Below are positions 44,155-53,788 of a DNA stretch of 64,000 bases, piece after piece. The notes below the pieces were generated by a model. That model worked only from the letters and a program-made list of their open reading frames with translations, was not told the origin of the DNA and did not search any database. A program made the translations under genes and the position numbers. Numbering within the stretch: position 1 is the first letter of the stretch; each line of letters begins with the position of its first letter. This stretch comes from an uncultured Methylobacillus sp. (GTDB lineage Bacteria; Pseudomonadota; Gammaproteobacteria; Burkholderiales; Methylophilaceae), in the NCBI GenBank assembly GCA_903824575.1, contig CAIJXJ010000087.1, positions 1-64,000 of the forward strand. The letters run 5' to 3'.

Positions 44155-45312
44155 CTATACTGTAAACTTGGAAACTAGTGCGTTAAGGGTACTGGCCTTT
44201 TGCGACAGTTCCTGTGACATGCCATGAAAGGCATTCGCCTCATCTGCATTCTGGCGCGACAAACCCTCAATGAAGGTAACTGCCTCAGCAATGCCACTGG
44301 TCGCGGCCTCCTGGTGCGAAGTCAGCGTCGCAATGGTGTCAGACATCGACACAATCTCCTGTACCGCACCGACGATGCCGGTCAATGCATCTTCAGCCTG
44401 CTTGGCACTGCTCGCCGCGGCGTTGGCGTCCTGCTGCTTCTCCTGCACCGTGCGCGCCACCTGTTGCGATTTATTTTGCAGGCTGGTGATAATGATCGTG
44501 ATTTCTTCGGTGGATTTGCTGGTGCGTTGTGACAGATTGCGGACTTCGTCAGCCACCACGGCGAAACCACGCCCTGCCTCACCAGCGCGGGCGGCCTCAA
44601 TGGCGGCATTGAGCGCCAGCAAATTGGTCTGCTCGGAGATATCACGAATCACTTGCATGACAGAACTGATCTTATTGATCTCAAGCTGCAAGGAACTAAT
44701 GGACTCGGCAATTCCCTGCACGTCGTGCGAAATCGTGTCCAGTGAACGGATGGTTTCACCAACCACCTTGCTGCCACCAACAGCTGCAGCGTTAGCACTC
44801 TTGGCCGAGGAAGCGACGCGCACCGCCTGCGCCGCCACCTCCTTCACCTGACTGGCCAACTGCATGATGCTGTTGGCAATCTGCCCCGTATGCGCGCCCT
44901 GACTGGAAATGGAATCCTTGGTATGCAAGGCAGTGGAACTCATGTTGTCGGCGGCCAGACCCAGTTCCTGCGAGGTAGCGGTCACGCCCTTGATCAGGGT
45001 TGCCACACCTTTGCGTGCCGAATCCGACTCATAGGCCATCCAGGAAAAATCATCACGCCCATGCAAGCCAAACTTTTTGGAAAGGTTGCCGCTGGCAATG
45101 GTCTGCAGATTCATGGCAATGGCCTCGGCGCGCTTGGCTGAGCGGAAGCCAAACCACAAGGCTGTAATGACGTTCAATACCAGAAAGGAGCCAATCACCG
45201 GCAGCGAATTATCGAAATACGCTATTCCGAAGCCAACCCCTTCCAGCATTGACAGGATCAGGAACTGTTTTTTCAGATTGAAGTTCTGAATCAGTTTTTC
45301 CAGTATTTCCAT
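44155..45312 (-). CDS. Methyl-accepting chemotaxis protein with almost no periplasmic domain
   Basis: A 385-residue chemoreceptor with two closely spaced membrane helices (about 17-33 and 37-56). There is therefore no real periplasmic sensor. A HAMP-like segment and the cytoplasmic signalling hairpin follow. The tip reads [20 protein letters not shown] and then [14 protein letters not shown]. No C-terminal CheR-binding pentapeptide is present. It may sense membrane or cytoplasmic signals such as energy state. No che or flagellar genes are nearby. Confidence 0.9.
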   Translation of the reverse strand: MEILEKLIQNFNLKKQFLILSMLEGVGFGIAYFDNSLPVIGSFLVLNVITALWFGFRSAKRAEAIAMNLQTIASGNLSKKFGLHGRDDFSWMAYESDSARKGVATLIKGVTATSQELGLAADNMSSTALHTKDSISSQGAHTGQIANSIMQLASQVKEVAAQAVRVASSAKSANAAAVGGSKVVGETIRSLDTISHDVQGIAESISSLQLEINKISSVMQVIRDISEQTNLLALNAAIEAARAGEAGRGFAVVADEVRNLSQRTSKSTEEITIIITSLQNKSQQVARTVQEKQQDANAAASSAKQAEDALTGIVGAVQEIVSMSDTIATLTSHQEAATSGIAEAVTFIEGLSRQNADEANAFHGMSQELSQKASTLNALVSKFTV

Positions 45313-45551
45313 ACAGCTTCCCCCAAATATTAGTTTGGCATGTTACAACGAATCCCTAGGTTTATTTTATCCTTAACCGGATTCGCCATGTGATTATCCT
45401 TAAAAACGGCAGTTTAGCCATTACGGGGAACTCCAGAAAACAAAGCCTTACAGGGTCTTTTATGAGCTCATCGATCTGCCGGCTATAAAATTCAATCCGA
45501 CTTATTGACTCTCATACCTCCCCGTAGTTCAACTTAATTTTTTTCCAGCAT

Positions 45552-46232
45552 TTATGGGTAAATAAGCTCGCCTCTCAATAAATGAGACGCCTCAACATAA
45601 TCCGGCTGCACCATAAAAGGCAGCATGCCAAGAAATGGCGCCGAAATTCTCGATTCCAGCGCAGCGATATTTTCAATCAACGCCGGCATCTCCGGGGTAG
45701 TGCAGTTGGCCACCCAACCCGCCAGCCGCAAGCCACGTGCCAGAATTGCCTCCACCGTGATCAAGGCATGGTTGAGACAACCCAGACGCATGCCAACCAC
45801 CATAACAACTGGAAAATCCAGCATCGCAGCCACCTCGCTCATGCCTTGCGTGTCGTTGACGGGAACACAGAATCCACCAACACCTTCCACCACCAGCGCG
45901 TCAGTTGCCAGCATAGCCTGCTGAAAGCTCTGGCCTATCACAGCGAGGTCGATCAGGCGGCCCGACTGCAGCGCGGCAATATGTGGGGCCAGTCCTGGCT
46001 CAAACGCATAAGGATTGAGCACAGATAACGGCAGTACTACATTGGCTACCGCCCGCAACATCTCCACATCCTCCGACAGCAGTTCGCCTTGCGCCCATCG
46101 ACAGCCGGCGGCAACCGGCTTCAGGCCTGCGACCGCATATCCGCGTTGGGCAAAACCATGCACCAGAGCCGCCGACACCAGCGTCTTGCCCACCCCGGTA
46201 TCGGTACCCGTGACAAAATATCCCGAGGTCAT
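45552..46232 (-). CDS. bioD: Dethiobiotin synthetase BioD
   Basis: This 226-residue ATP-dependent enzyme closes the ureido ring of dethiobiotin. The P-loop is GTDTGVGKT (about 8-16), with KPVAAGC and EGVGGFCVP further on. It is the last gene of the biotin operon and overlaps the bioC stop by 4 bases. Confidence 0.95.
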   Translation of the reverse strand: MTSGYFVTGTDTGVGKTLVSAALVHGFAQRGYAVAGLKPVAAGCRWAQGELLSEDVEMLRAVANVVLPLSVLNPYAFEPGLAPHIAALQSGRLIDLAVIGQSFQQAMLATDALVVEGVGGFCVPVNDTQGMSEVAAMLDFPVVMVVGMRLGCLNHALITVEAILARGLRLAGWVANCTTPEMPALIENIAALESRISAPFLGMLPFMVQPDYVEASHLLRGELIYP

Positions 46233-47098
46233 GGACGCGGATAGATCTTGATTGGGCTGAGGCCTGCCGGCAGGTCGGCACGCTTTGCCTTCCAGGCGTG
46301 TCCGTAAATCACTTCGAACGTCGCCGGAACTTTGCCCTGCTCGCGGAAGCGCTCGTAGCGTTCAATGATTCCCTGCAGAAATCCCTTCCCATCCAATCCG
46401 CGCCGGCGACCTAGTGCTGCATTGTGCGCACCGATGGCCTTGAGATCGCGCATGACGTCCAACACCCCATCATAGGTCAGGACAAACAATTCCACATCCA
46501 GCACAGGCTCCGAGAAACCATTCCTGACCAGCGCATCACCAATATCATGCATGTCAATGAACCGGCTCACATGCACATGGTCCGGGTCGGCGCTGGTGGC
46601 TGCACGCAACTCCTTGAGCGTATCCGGGCCGAAGGTGCTGAACATGAATAGACCGTCGCTGCGCAGCACGCGTGCCATCCCCGAAAATGCGGCATCCAGA
46701 TCATTGCACCACTGCAAGGCGAGGCCGGACCAGATCATGTCCATGCTGGCAGTTGCCAGCGGCAAGCGCTCAATATCGCCGCAGATGGCTGCCTGCGGCC
46801 GGCACATCAAGCGATGCCACCACGGCGCCCTGGCCTGAGTCTGCTGCAACATGGCCATGGCCAAGTCGAGCGCCACCACCCGACTGCCGGCATAACGAGT
46901 GGCCAGTGCCCGTGTGGCATGGCCGGTGCCCGCGCCGGCATCAAGAATATCGTTTGGCGCCACCTTGATGTAATCCAGGCGCGCCAGCATGCGCATGCGT
47001 ACTTCATGTTGCAAAATAGCGGCGGCATCATAGCTGCTCGCCGCCCGCTCAAACGAGGATCGAATGCGCGCCTTGTCCAGCAGGTAACTATCGGTCAT
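46229..47098 (-). CDS. bioC: Malonyl-ACP O-methyltransferase BioC
   Basis: This 289-residue SAM-dependent methyltransferase starts pimeloyl synthesis by capping malonyl-ACP. The N-terminus RIRSSFERAASSYDAAAILQ is characteristic of BioC, the SAM site is DAGAGTGHAT, and ALQWCNDL is a further family motif. It overlaps bioH and bioD. Confidence 0.94.
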   Translation of the reverse strand: MTDSYLLDKARIRSSFERAASSYDAAAILQHEVRMRMLARLDYIKVAPNDILDAGAGTGHATRALATRYAGSRVVALDLAMAMLQQTQARAPWWHRLMCRPQAAICGDIERLPLATASMDMIWSGLALQWCNDLDAAFSGMARVLRSDGLFMFSTFGPDTLKELRAATSADPDHVHVSRFIDMHDIGDALVRNGFSEPVLDVELFVLTYDGVLDVMRDLKAIGAHNAALGRRRGLDGKGFLQGIIERYERFREQGKVPATFEVIYGHAWKAKRADLPAGLSPIKIYPRP

Positions 47099-47855
47099 TT
47101 AAAAATCCGGTCATGGCCTCAACGAATGCGGCGGGATGCGAAAGAAAAGGCGCGTGAGACGCCCCTGGAATGACGGTCAGCCGGGCCTCTGGCAACTGCT
47201 CTGCCATCCAGCGCGCAGCCGCCACCGGCGCCAGCGTGTCGCGGTCGCCGTGAATGATGGCAAGCGGCAAAGACAATTGCCGCACCCGATCGCGCAAGTC
47301 AGTTTGTAACAAAATACTTAGCGCCTGCTGCAATACCTGTTGATCCGGTGCCGGCCTCGCCGCGAACTGTGCACGCAGTTCACGCATCTGCTGACGCGAA
47401 GCCTCGCCGCCGAAGGCTTGCAGGCTGAGAAACCGGTCCATGCCGGAGTGGTAGTCGACGGCAACCTGCGCAGCGAACGCGCTGAAGACCTTACCGTCCA
47501 TGCCATGCTGCCAGTCCTGGCTATTGACGAAACAGGGCGTACTGCCAACCAGGATCAGGCCGCTCAAGCGTTCCGGGTAATCCAGCGCCAGTTGCATCGC
47601 TAGCTGCCCACCCAGTGACCAACCGCAAACAGCCGCAGAAACAGGCAGTTGCTCCGCCAGCAGGGTCGCCAGATGCGACAGGGTATAGGGCGCGCAAGGC
47701 GCGCTTTGTCCCATACCGGGCAAATCGACCAGATGCAGACAAAAATGCTGCGCCAGTTTTTCACAGACCCCTTTCCACACCCCGCCATGCATACCCCAGC
47801 CATGCAACATTAGCAGATCGGGGCCTTGCCCATGCGTCTCGACGTGCAGGCTCAT
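47088..47855 (-). CDS. bioH: Pimeloyl-ACP methyl ester esterase BioH
   Basis: This 255-residue alpha/beta hydrolase removes the methyl cap from pimeloyl-ACP. The oxyanion-side motif is LHGWGMHGGVW, the nucleophile is Ser80 in CGWSLGG, an Asp is expected in HGDRDTLAP and the His in GASHAPF. It lies between bioF and bioC with 4- and 11-base overlaps. Confidence 0.94.
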   Translation of the reverse strand: MSLHVETHGQGPDLLMLHGWGMHGGVWKGVCEKLAQHFCLHLVDLPGMGQSAPCAPYTLSHLATLLAEQLPVSAAVCGWSLGGQLAMQLALDYPERLSGLILVGSTPCFVNSQDWQHGMDGKVFSAFAAQVAVDYHSGMDRFLSLQAFGGEASRQQMRELRAQFAARPAPDQQVLQQALSILLQTDLRDRVRQLSLPLAIIHGDRDTLAPVAAARWMAEQLPEARLTVIPGASHAPFLSHPAAFVEAMTGFLNDR

Positions 47856-49030
47856 TGCGCCAGCGCCCCTTCTGCCGCGTGCAAAGTCTCAATCAGCAAT
47901 TCAACATCCGCGACACTGTGCGCGGCGGAGAGAGAAATACGCAGCCGTGCCGTGCCTTGAGGCACTGTCGGAGGGCGGATTGCCGGCACCAGAATGCCAT
48001 GCTCACGCAAGTACTCACTAGCGTCCAATGCCTCATCATTGTGGCCGATGATCAAGGGCTGAATCGGCGTAGTCGAGGCATCCAGACGCCAGCGTCGCAG
48101 TGCCAGCCCCCCGCGCAAGGTATCGATCAGGCGTTGCAGGTGCGCACGCCGGGCGACCCCTTGCTCGATGAGAGGAAGGGCCGCCAGCAGAGCGGCAGCC
48201 AGCGCGGGTGGCGTAGCGGTGGTATAGACATAGGTGCGTGCCGTCTGCATCAGGTATGCAATCAATTCCGGCTCGCCCGCAACGAAGGCACCGGACACGC
48301 CAGCGGCCTTGCCCAGCGTCGCCATGTAGATGATTCGCGGCGAACAGAGGTCAAAATGCTCCAGCACGCCCCTGCCATGTTGACCCAGAACACCAAAACC
48401 ATGCGCATCGTCGATCAGCAACCAGGCGTCATATCGTTCGCACAGCTCCAGCAGTTGCGGCAGCGACGCAATATCGCCGTCCATGCTGAACACGGAGTCC
48501 ACCATCACCAAACGGCGTTTTGCCGGACTGTTTGCCAACAAACCTTCAAGCGCCACCACATCGTTATGCGCATAACGGTGCAGGCTGGCACGCGACAGCA
48601 CGGCGGCATCATTGAGCGAAGCATGATTCAGGCGATCCGCGAACACGGCATCATGACGACCGACCAGGGCCGTCACGACGCCGAGATTGGCCATGTAGCC
48701 GGTCGAGAACAATAGCGCCCCCGGGCGTCCGACAAAGCTTGCCAACGCCATTTCCAGTTCATGATGCAGCCGGTGATGGCCGGTAATCAGGTGTGATGCA
48801 GCGGCACCAACGCCGGCCTCGCCTGCGCCCCGCTGCATGGCCATGACCAGCTCAGGATGGCTGGCCAGACCAAGATAATCATTGCTGCAGAATGACAATA
48901 CCGCCGCGCCATCGACCTCAAGCCGCGACTGCTGCATGCCATCCACCAGCCTGCGGCGACGCAGCCGGCCATCAGCCTCGCGCTGTTCAAGCTCGGCCTG
49001 AAGATTGGAAAATGGAGAATTGGCATTCAT
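47852..49030 (-). CDS. bioF: 8-amino-7-oxononanoate synthase BioF
   Basis: This 392-residue PLP enzyme condenses pimeloyl-ACP with alanine. FCSNDYLGLASHP and HHRLHHELE precede the PLP pocket; the Schiff-base lysine is in TLGKAAG (Lys241), with DDAHGFGVLG before it. The start follows bioB by 85 bases that carry a repeat hairpin. Confidence 0.95.
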   Translation of the reverse strand: MNANSPFSNLQAELEQREADGRLRRRRLVDGMQQSRLEVDGAAVLSFCSNDYLGLASHPELVMAMQRGAGEAGVGAAASHLITGHHRLHHELEMALASFVGRPGALLFSTGYMANLGVVTALVGRHDAVFADRLNHASLNDAAVLSRASLHRYAHNDVVALEGLLANSPAKRRLVMVDSVFSMDGDIASLPQLLELCERYDAWLLIDDAHGFGVLGQHGRGVLEHFDLCSPRIIYMATLGKAAGVSGAFVAGEPELIAYLMQTARTYVYTTATPPALAAALLAALPLIEQGVARRAHLQRLIDTLRGGLALRRWRLDASTTPIQPLIIGHNDEALDASEYLREHGILVPAIRPPTVPQGTARLRISLSAAHSVADVELLIETLHAAEGALAQ

Positions 49031-49040
49031 GAGTGACAGG

Positions 49041-49082
49041 GCCCCCTCTCCCTTGACGGGAGAAGGTTGGGGTTAAGGGTGC
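49041..49082. repeat. CCCTCTCCC-type intergenic hairpin between bioB and bioF
   Basis: CCTCTCCC-TTGAC-GGGAGAAGG forms a hairpin and is followed by TTGGGGTTAAGGGTG. This matches the pattern of a widely scattered bacterial intergenic repeat (CCCTCACCCC...CTCTCCC...GGGAGAGGG), known to me from general experience. It could trim or attenuate the bio transcript after bioB. Confidence 0.55.
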
Positions 49083-49115
49083 AAAGAAAATCAGCCCGCC
49101 CCGTGGCAGCCGTTC

Positions 49116-50102
49116 TTAATTCATGCCTTTGATGCCAAGCTTGGCGAACAGTGCCCGATCCCGCTCGACATCGGGATTGCCGGTGGTCAGCAACTTTTCT
49201 CCATAGAAGATGGAATTTGCGCCTGCTATGAAGCACAGCGCCTGCATTTCATCCGACATGCCTGTCCGTCCGGCGGACAGGCGCACGCTGCTATGCGGCA
49301 TGGTGATGCGCGCTGCCGCGATGGTACGCACGAACTCGAACGCATCGAGCGCTTCAGTGCCCGCAAGCGGCGTGCCTTCCACCTGCGTTAACAGGTTGAT
49401 CGGCACGCTCTCGGGAGGCTGCTCCATGTTGGCCAGTTGAGCCAGCAGGCCCGCACGCTGGCTGCGAGATTCCCCCATGCCGACGATGCCGCCGCAGCAA
49501 ACATTGATGCCGACATCACGTACGCGATCCAGCGTTTCCAGCCTATCCTGATAGGTGCGGGTGGAGATCACCTCGCCGTAGAATTCAGGCGCGGTATCGA
49601 GGTTATGATTGTAATAATCGAGGCCGGCCTGCTTCAACTGCTCGGCCTGACCCTCTTTAAGCATGCCCAACGTGGCACAGGTTTCCAGCCCCAACGCCTT
49701 TACCTGTTGTATCATCTTCAGCACCGGTTCCAGGTCGCGCTGCTTGGGTCCGCGCCAGGCGGCGCCCATGCAGAAACGCGAAGCACCACTGTCACGGGCG
49801 GCGCGGGCAGCAGAAACCACTTCATCCAAGGCCATCAATTCTTCATTTTCAACCCCGGTTTGATAGCGCGCCGATTGCGGGCAATAACCACAATCTTCCG
49901 AACAGCCACCGGTCTTGATCGACAATAGCGTGCTGACCTGCACCGCATTGGGATCAAAGTGCGCCCGATGCACCGTCTGGGCACGATAAATCAGGTCAGA
50001 AAACGGCAACTCGAACAGGGTGACGATCGCATCCACCGACCAGCGCTCGATTCCCGTCCTGACGCCGGACGGCTTGATGAAGTCAATAGTTTGTTCAAGC
50101 AT
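49116..50102 (-). CDS. bioB: Biotin synthase BioB
   Basis: This 328-residue radical-SAM enzyme inserts sulfur into dethiobiotin. The 4Fe-4S cysteines are CSEDCGYC (67, 71, 74). Further signatures are [18 protein letters not shown], and [15 protein letters not shown] near the C-terminus (the last with the 2Fe-2S-related Arg). Its start overlaps the upstream membrane-protein gene by 8 bases. Confidence 0.96.
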   Translation of the reverse strand: MLEQTIDFIKPSGVRTGIERWSVDAIVTLFELPFSDLIYRAQTVHRAHFDPNAVQVSTLLSIKTGGCSEDCGYCPQSARYQTGVENEELMALDEVVSAARAARDSGASRFCMGAAWRGPKQRDLEPVLKMIQQVKALGLETCATLGMLKEGQAEQLKQAGLDYYNHNLDTAPEFYGEVISTRTYQDRLETLDRVRDVGINVCCGGIVGMGESRSQRAGLLAQLANMEQPPESVPINLLTQVEGTPLAGTEALDAFEFVRTIAAARITMPHSSVRLSAGRTGMSDEMQALCFIAGANSIFYGEKLLTTGNPDVERDRALFAKLGIKGMN

Positions 50103-50523
50103 GCTCTTCCACCTCCACTGTCATGTCCTGCCAATTGTCACGATTCGCGCGCAGGATATCCCGAACACCCAGAGGAATAATGACCAGCATGCTCAGCACC
50201 CATACCAAGGGCCAGAACATGGGAAGATGCAGCGGTCCAAAGTTCAGCACCCCCGGCACCCACTTTGACATCTGGGGACTGAAGTTGAGCAACACCACCA
50301 GTGAGCCCACCACACCATAGAATCGATAGCCGCCGGGATAGATGTATTCCCGCACCCGCTGATTGGGGTGATGGGCAGCAGAGGCATGGACAAAGATTGA
50401 AGCCGCGATCCAGAGCAAAACCGGGATGATGAGCGGCATGAGCGCGACCGCCACGCATGCGCAAATATTGAACAACCTGGCCGCGTTCTTCTGTTCAGCG
50501 GCCGTGATGGCTTTCACTGGCAT
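50095..50523 (-). CDS. Small membrane protein leading the biotin operon
   Basis: A protein of 142 residues with about three membrane helices (near 20-45, 68-85 and 98-120) and an acidic C-terminus (EVEEHA). The family is not recognised. [27 protein letters not shown] may be a helpful search motif (key part [11 protein letters not shown]). It overlaps bioB by 8 bases and so is translated with it; a role in biotin or precursor handling is only a guess. ATG 50523 is preferred to the upstream 50556. Confidence 0.6.
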   Translation of the reverse strand: MPVKAITAAEQKNAARLFNICACVAVALMPLIIPVLLWIAASIFVHASAAHHPNQRVREYIYPGGYRFYGVVGSLVVLLNFSPQMSKWVPGVLNFGPLHLPMFWPLVWVLSMLVIIPLGVRDILRANRDNWQDMTVEVEEHA

Positions 50524-50584
50524 AATGTGCCCGTCGTTAGATTTAAAGACCCGCATTATATTCTGTCAACGCCAAGGGCCGCAA

Positions 50585-51277
50585 TTGATTGACATTAGTT
50601 CATTTTTTAAGCACACCCTGCTGCCGCAAAATTGCCTGCTGTGTGGTGACATGGCGCACGACCAAGCGCTATGCCACCATTGCCTCGACCACCTGCCTTG
50701 GCACGACACCCTTGCCTGCCCGGTCTGTGCGTTACCCAATCCTGCTGGCGAACTGTGCGGCTCCTGCCTCACGCATCCCCCGGCATTCGATGCCACCGTG
50801 GCGTTGCTGGACTTCGAGTTTCCCGTCAACGCCCTGTTGCGCCGCTACAAATACGCTGGGTTTCTGCCAGTCGCCGAACTCATGGGACGCTTGCTGGCCG
50901 ATAAACTCATCGATCGGCCAAGACCAGACCTTGTCATCCCGATGCCGCTGCACCCGACACGCCTCAGGGAACGTGGCTTCAATCAGGCGGTGGAAATCGC
51001 TCGCGTTGTCTGTACGCAAATGGGATTGTCATTGGCATTACAGGCCTCTACTCGCGCCCGGCCAACCCCGCCGCAAGCGGGACTGGTATTGACTGAGCGC
51101 AAGAAAAACCTGCGGGGCGCTTTCACCTGCCAAATGGACCTTTCCGGGCAACGGGTCGCTTTGATGGATGATGTCATGACCACCGGCACCAGTCTGGATG
51201 AACTGGCACGCTGCGTCAAAAAAGCCGGGGCCGCGCAGGTAGAATGCTGGGTCGCGGCGAGAACTTTGCGCGATTAA
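50585..51277 (+). CDS. comF: ComF-family amidophosphoribosyltransferase-like protein
   Basis: This protein of about 230 residues has an N-terminal four-cysteine zinc module (CLLCGD...CHHC and CPVC...CGSC), then the PRT-type domain. VIPMPLHPTRLRERGFNQA and the PRPP loop VALMDDVMTTGTS identify ComF. ComF proteins take part in DNA uptake. The start is uncertain: TTG at 50585 after AAGGG is chosen, and ATG 50525 is possible. Frames starting further upstream overlap the opposite-strand membrane gene. Confidence 0.85.
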   Translation: MIDISSFFKHTLLPQNCLLCGDMAHDQALCHHCLDHLPWHDTLACPVCALPNPAGELCGSCLTHPPAFDATVALLDFEFPVNALLRRYKYAGFLPVAELMGRLLADKLIDRPRPDLVIPMPLHPTRLRERGFNQAVEIARVVCTQMGLSLALQASTRARPTPPQAGLVLTERKKNLRGAFTCQMDLSGQRVALMDDVMTTGTSLDELARCVKKAGAAQVECWVAARTLRD

Positions 51278-51292
51278 GCCAAGGTAACCATC

Positions 51293-51757
51293 ATGTTCGA
51301 CATCGTGCTCTATGAGCCAGAAATTCCGCCCAATACCGGCAACATCATTCGGCTCGCTGCCAATACCGGCGCGCAGCTGCATCTGGTCAAGCCGCTGGGA
51401 TTTACCCTGGAAGACAAGCAACTCAAACGTGCAGGCCTCGATTATCACGAATATGCTTCGCTACAGGTGCATGAGGACTGGGTAAGTTGTCTGAAATTGC
51501 TACCGGGACGCAGGCTGTTCGCCGTGACCACCAAGGGACATGAGCGCTATGACAAGGTGGCTTATGAAGCGGGAGATGTGTTCGTGTTCGGTCCGGAGTC
51601 GCGCGGACTGCCGGCGAATATACTGGAATCTTTTGCCCCCGAGCGGCGCGTGCGACTACCCATGCTGCCGCACAACCGCAGCCTGAATCTCTCCAACGCG
51701 GTAGCGGTAATGGTATTTGAAGCGTGGAGACAACAAAACTTCAGGACGGAGGGCTAA
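51293..51757 (+). CDS. trmL: tRNA (cytidine(34)-2'-O)-methyltransferase TrmL
   Basis: A 154-residue SPOUT methyltransferase that modifies the wobble base of leucine tRNAs. PEIPPNTGNIIRLAANTG, then FGPESRGLP and LPMLPHNRSLNLSNAVAV (the knot) are diagnostic. It lies 15 bases after comF with a weak AAGG ribosome site. Confidence 0.95.
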   Translation: MFDIVLYEPEIPPNTGNIIRLAANTGAQLHLVKPLGFTLEDKQLKRAGLDYHEYASLQVHEDWVSCLKLLPGRRLFAVTTKGHERYDKVAYEAGDVFVFGPESRGLPANILESFAPERRVRLPMLPHNRSLNLSNAVAVMVFEAWRQQNFRTEG

Positions 51758-51764
51758 AGACAAA

Positions 51765-51826
51765 GGACTGAGGACTGAGGACTAAGTAGAATCACCTCCG
51801 CGCCATCTCAGTCCTCAGTCCTTTTT
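51765..51826. terminator. Inverted GGACTGA heptads between trmL and gpsA (bidirectional terminator)
   Basis: GGACTGA-GGACTGA-GGACTAA (51765-51785) is answered by TCAGTCC-TCAGTCC (51808-51821), followed by TTTTT. A stem of about 14 bp with a loop of about 22 bases results. It ends exactly at the gpsA stop codon and starts 8 bases after the trmL stop. The build of tandem 7-base units in inverted pairs is like the borders of the 19225-19761 cassette. Confidence 0.75.
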
Positions 51827-52812
51827 CAATGCTCCGCCTTCTGCTCGCGACCCAGCAGATTCTCGACCGCCTCGCCCGGCGGCAGGCCCTCGGACAGTAC
51901 CCGGTTCACTTCATGAGTAATTGGCATGTCCACACCAAGCTGATGGGCGCGATTATGGACTTCGCGCGTCGTATGTACGCCTTCAGCCACGTGACCGAGA
52001 GAGGAAATGATCTGTTCCAGCGTTTCGCCGCGTGCCAGACGCAGGCCCACGGTGCGATTGCGTGAAGAGTCGCCGGTACAGGTTAATATCAGGTCGCCAG
52101 CGCCAGCCAGGCCCATGAAGGTCTGTCCGCGACCGCCGACTGCCAGGCCAAAGCGCGTGATTTCTGCCAAGCCCCTTGTAATCAGCGCGGCACGAGCGTT
52201 GGCACCGAACGCCATACCGTCGCAGATGCCGGCGGCAATAGCCATCACATTCTTGAGCGCCCCGCCAACCGCCACGCCGATGACATCCTGGCTGGAATAG
52301 ACCCGTACATTGCCGGCATGCATCGCACTAGCGGCATCCTGAGCAAATTTGGCATCGGTGGAGGCCAGCGTCATCGCAGTAGGTAAGCCCTTTGCCAGGT
52401 CGCTGGCGAAGCTGGGGCCGGATAGTATCCCCCAACTATGGCCAAACGGCAGTTCTTCTTCGGCCAGTTCGTGCAGCAACAGCGCTGTGTCCCGCTCCAG
52501 CCCCTTGTTTGCCCAAACAACCGGCGCCTTGCAGCGTGTCGCCTTGATTTCCTGCATCATGCCGCGCACGCCGGAGGTCGGCACCACGGACAGAATCAAG
52601 TCCGCCCCATGTAAGGCCTGGTGCAGATCGGACTCCAGTTGCAGAGTCTCGGGGAATGGATAGTCGCCCAGATAATGCCGATTGGAGCGATCCACCTGCA
52701 TCACTTCGACCTGCTCGGGATTGCGCGCCCATAACACGACCGGATGACGACGCGCCAGATGAATGGCCAGCGCGGTACCCCAGGCCCCCGCGCCAAGGAC
52801 GGTTATTTTCAT
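51826..52812 (-). CDS. gpsA: Glycerol-3-phosphate dehydrogenase GpsA
   Basis: This enzyme of 328 residues supplies glycerol-3-phosphate for phospholipids. The NAD(P) site is GAGAWGTALA, and ANKGLE, SGPSFA and KNVMAIAAGICDG with the catalytic Lys follow. The C-terminus is ordinary. The ATG at 52812 overlaps the stop of the SH3-protein gene (ATGA) and suits the family N-terminus MKITVLG. Confidence 0.95.
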   Translation of the reverse strand: MKITVLGAGAWGTALAIHLARRHPVVLWARNPEQVEVMQVDRSNRHYLGDYPFPETLQLESDLHQALHGADLILSVVPTSGVRGMMQEIKATRCKAPVVWANKGLERDTALLLHELAEEELPFGHSWGILSGPSFASDLAKGLPTAMTLASTDAKFAQDAASAMHAGNVRVYSSQDVIGVAVGGALKNVMAIAAGICDGMAFGANARAALITRGLAEITRFGLAVGGRGQTFMGLAGAGDLILTCTGDSSRNRTVGLRLARGETLEQIISSLGHVAEGVHTTREVHNRAHQLGVDMPITHEVNRVLSEGLPPGEAVENLLGREQKAEH

Positions 52813-53255
52813 AATCCCCACACCTTGGAAAATTGGACATATCCGGAGAGGCCGTCACGATGTCGCACCTGTGCCCAGCCATTGGTGCCTGGCTCAAGCA
52901 ATTGCAGCGCCACATCTTTTTCGGCACGGAACAGTAGACGCGATGTCTCTGCTGCAGCTTCCCGCACCTCGGCCTGCGGCACCGTCACCACCACATAGCG
53001 CTTGGGTGACAGCTGTTTGGCATCGATCCAGGCCAATTCACCATGGCTATCGCGCACCTTGACCCAATCACCAAGAACGACGATGACTTCGACCGGGTAG
53101 GCTTGACCCACGATATACAACTTCTTGGCCTGAGCCGACGGCGCGTCGAAAAGTACCGCACGAGGCACGGCAACGGAACGATAATCCTGTGCCAGGGCCG
53201 CGGCCGACAACAGGAGTGCCGGCAATACCCATAACAGCTTAATGCGTGAGCGCAC
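52809..53255 (-). CDS. Secreted SH3-domain protein
   Basis: A 148-residue protein with a signal peptide ending AALA/QDYRS and two bacterial SH3-like segments: about 28-85 ([26 protein letters not shown]) and 90-145 ([21 protein letters not shown]). [17 protein letters not shown] is typical of the RVxVxxxGxxGWV pattern. Such domains often bind peptidoglycan. It sits between secB (17-base overlap) and gpsA. Confidence 0.8.
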   Translation of the reverse strand: MRSRIKLLWVLPALLLSAAALAQDYRSVAVPRAVLFDAPSAQAKKLYIVGQAYPVEVIVVLGDWVKVRDSHGELAWIDAKQLSPKRYVVVTVPQAEVREAAAETSRLLFRAEKDVALQLLEPGTNGWAQVRHRDGLSGYVQFSKVWGL

Positions 53256-53724
53256 CGGCCTGCTCTGCCTGATGCTGTTTTTGTTGCAGGAACAGTGCCT
53301 CGAAGTTGATCGGGCTAAGCAACACGGGCGGAAAGCCAGCGCGCGTCACCAGATCAGAAACCGCTTCACGTGCGTAAGGGAACAGGATGTTGGGGCAAGT
53401 CACGCCAAGGATGCCTTCGATATTCTCGGCCGGCACATTGCGCAACTGGAAAATTCCGGCTTGTGCCACTTCCACCAGGAACACGGTCTTATCTTCGATC
53501 TTGGAAGTCACGGTGACGGTAATGGCCACTTCATAGACACCCTCATCGATGGTGTTCACGGCATTTTGCAATTCGATCGACACCTGCGGTGCTTCGCGCT
53601 GCAGAAAAATCTGGGGCGCATTAGGAATCTCGAGGGAGAGATCCTTGACGTAAATTTTTTCAATGCCGAATACGGCTTCCTGTGCTTGTTGCTGTTCTGT
53701 TGCAGCCAACTGTTCTTCTGCCAT
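53239..53724 (-). CDS. secB: Protein-export chaperone SecB
   Basis: This 161-residue chaperone keeps preproteins unfolded for SecA. The strand [19 protein letters not shown] is the SecB signature, followed by [11 protein letters not shown] and [38 protein letters not shown] (key part [12 protein letters not shown]). Its neighbours grxC and gpsA match the order common in betaproteobacteria. Confidence 0.96.
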   Translation of the reverse strand: MAEEQLAATEQQQAQEAVFGIEKIYVKDLSLEIPNAPQIFLQREAPQVSIELQNAVNTIDEGVYEVAITVTVTSKIEDKTVFLVEVAQAGIFQLRNVPAENIEGILGVTCPNILFPYAREAVSDLVTRAGFPPVLLSPINFEALFLQQKQHQAEQAGALTH

Positions 53725-53788
53725 GATGGACCTTAATTAAATTGAGTGGTTGAGAGAAAGGCACTATTTTACCTGCAATTACGGTCAG

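Noticed and set aside
45420-45525. TACGGGGA / TCCCCGTA pair in the gap between bioD and the chemoreceptor gene
   Set aside because: 8-base arms about 90 bases apart are expected by chance in a region of this size.
47615-48715. Plus-strand open frame of 366 residues opposite bioH and bioF
   Set aside because: It is antisense to two well-conserved enzymes with clear active sites. Its Gln/His/Arg-rich composition is typical of a shadow frame.
19278-52845. The 14-base word AAATTGGACATATC occurs near 19280 and near 52830
   Set aside because: A few shared 14-mers are expected by chance in 64 kb. The second copy lies in conserved coding sequence of the SH3 gene.
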